Shown here: piece after piece, positions 13,473-13,486 of the stretch
How positions within the stretch are numbered: position 1 is the first letter of the stretch
Layout: every line of letters starts with the position of its first letter
Assembly (NCBI GenBank): GCA_019348365.1
Contig: JAHWJO010000057.1
Location: 1-13,486, forward strand
Direction: 5' to 3'
Source: Armatimonadota bacterium
GTDB lineage: Bacteria > Armatimonadota > DTGP01 > JAHWJO01
DNA: 13,486 nt
Notes under the pieces: model-generated
Told to the model about the DNA's origin: nothing
Databases searched by the model: none
What the model saw: the letters and a program-made list of their open reading frames with translations, nothing else
Translations under genes and position numbers: made by a program

Positions 13473-13486
13473 AGATCGGAAGAGCG
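13473..13486 (+). other. Illumina adapter remnant at contig end
   Basis: The last 14 bases are AGATCGGAAGAGCG, the known start of the TruSeq read 2 adapter (the shared 13 bases AGATCGGAAGAGC plus G). They end exactly at the window end, as untrimmed read-through would. They should not be read as biological sequence. Confidence 0.93.

Overview
The window is GC-rich bacterial chromosome. It probably comes from an environmental or metagenomic assembly, because its last 14 bases match the start of an Illumina TruSeq adapter. No rRNA, tRNA, CRISPR array, transposase or phage gene was seen. The polysaccharide genes are of the Wzy/Wzz type. The long PRC-barrel protein, the secreted family at the right end and the short palindromic repeats would suit a phylum such as Armatimonadota or Chloroflexota. 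That placement is recollection, not a search result, and is weak.

Left part (1-7023, minus strand): an exopolysaccharide block. In transcription order it holds a PRC-barrel protein with a very long low-complexity linker (6939-5278), a 1.1-kb non-coding stretch full of hairpins, a Wzz/BY-kinase fusion (4148-1788), a 242-bp spacer with a strong hairpin, a polyprenyl glycosylphosphotransferase (1546-476) and the start of an O-antigen ligase/polymerase-like membrane protein that runs off the left edge (474-1). The glycosylphosphotransferase would load the first sugar phosphate on undecaprenyl phosphate, the Wzy-like protein would polymerise, and the Wzz/kinase-like protein would control chain length or export. 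The kinase half lacks the Walker A lysine.

Middle (7024-9999): a 0.67-kb spacer with an 88-bp palindromic repeat, a small protein with only sigma region 4 (7692-8222, plus), a bidirectional terminator, a convergent pentapeptide-repeat protein (9201-8461, minus), and a 0.8-kb spacer with a second, inverted copy of the 88-bp repeat.

Right part (10000-13486, plus strand): an unrecognised 87-aa protein followed by a terminator, a 0.6-kb spacer, a secreted TPR protein (10900-12015), a terminator hairpin just upstream of the next start codon, a conserved secreted protein of unknown function (12133-13137), a structured 3' region with a strong terminator, and a palindromic repeat that runs into the adapter-like contig end.

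The points most worth a second look are the degenerate kinase P-loop, the paired 88-bp repeats, the terminator placed like an attenuator, and the adapter artefact.
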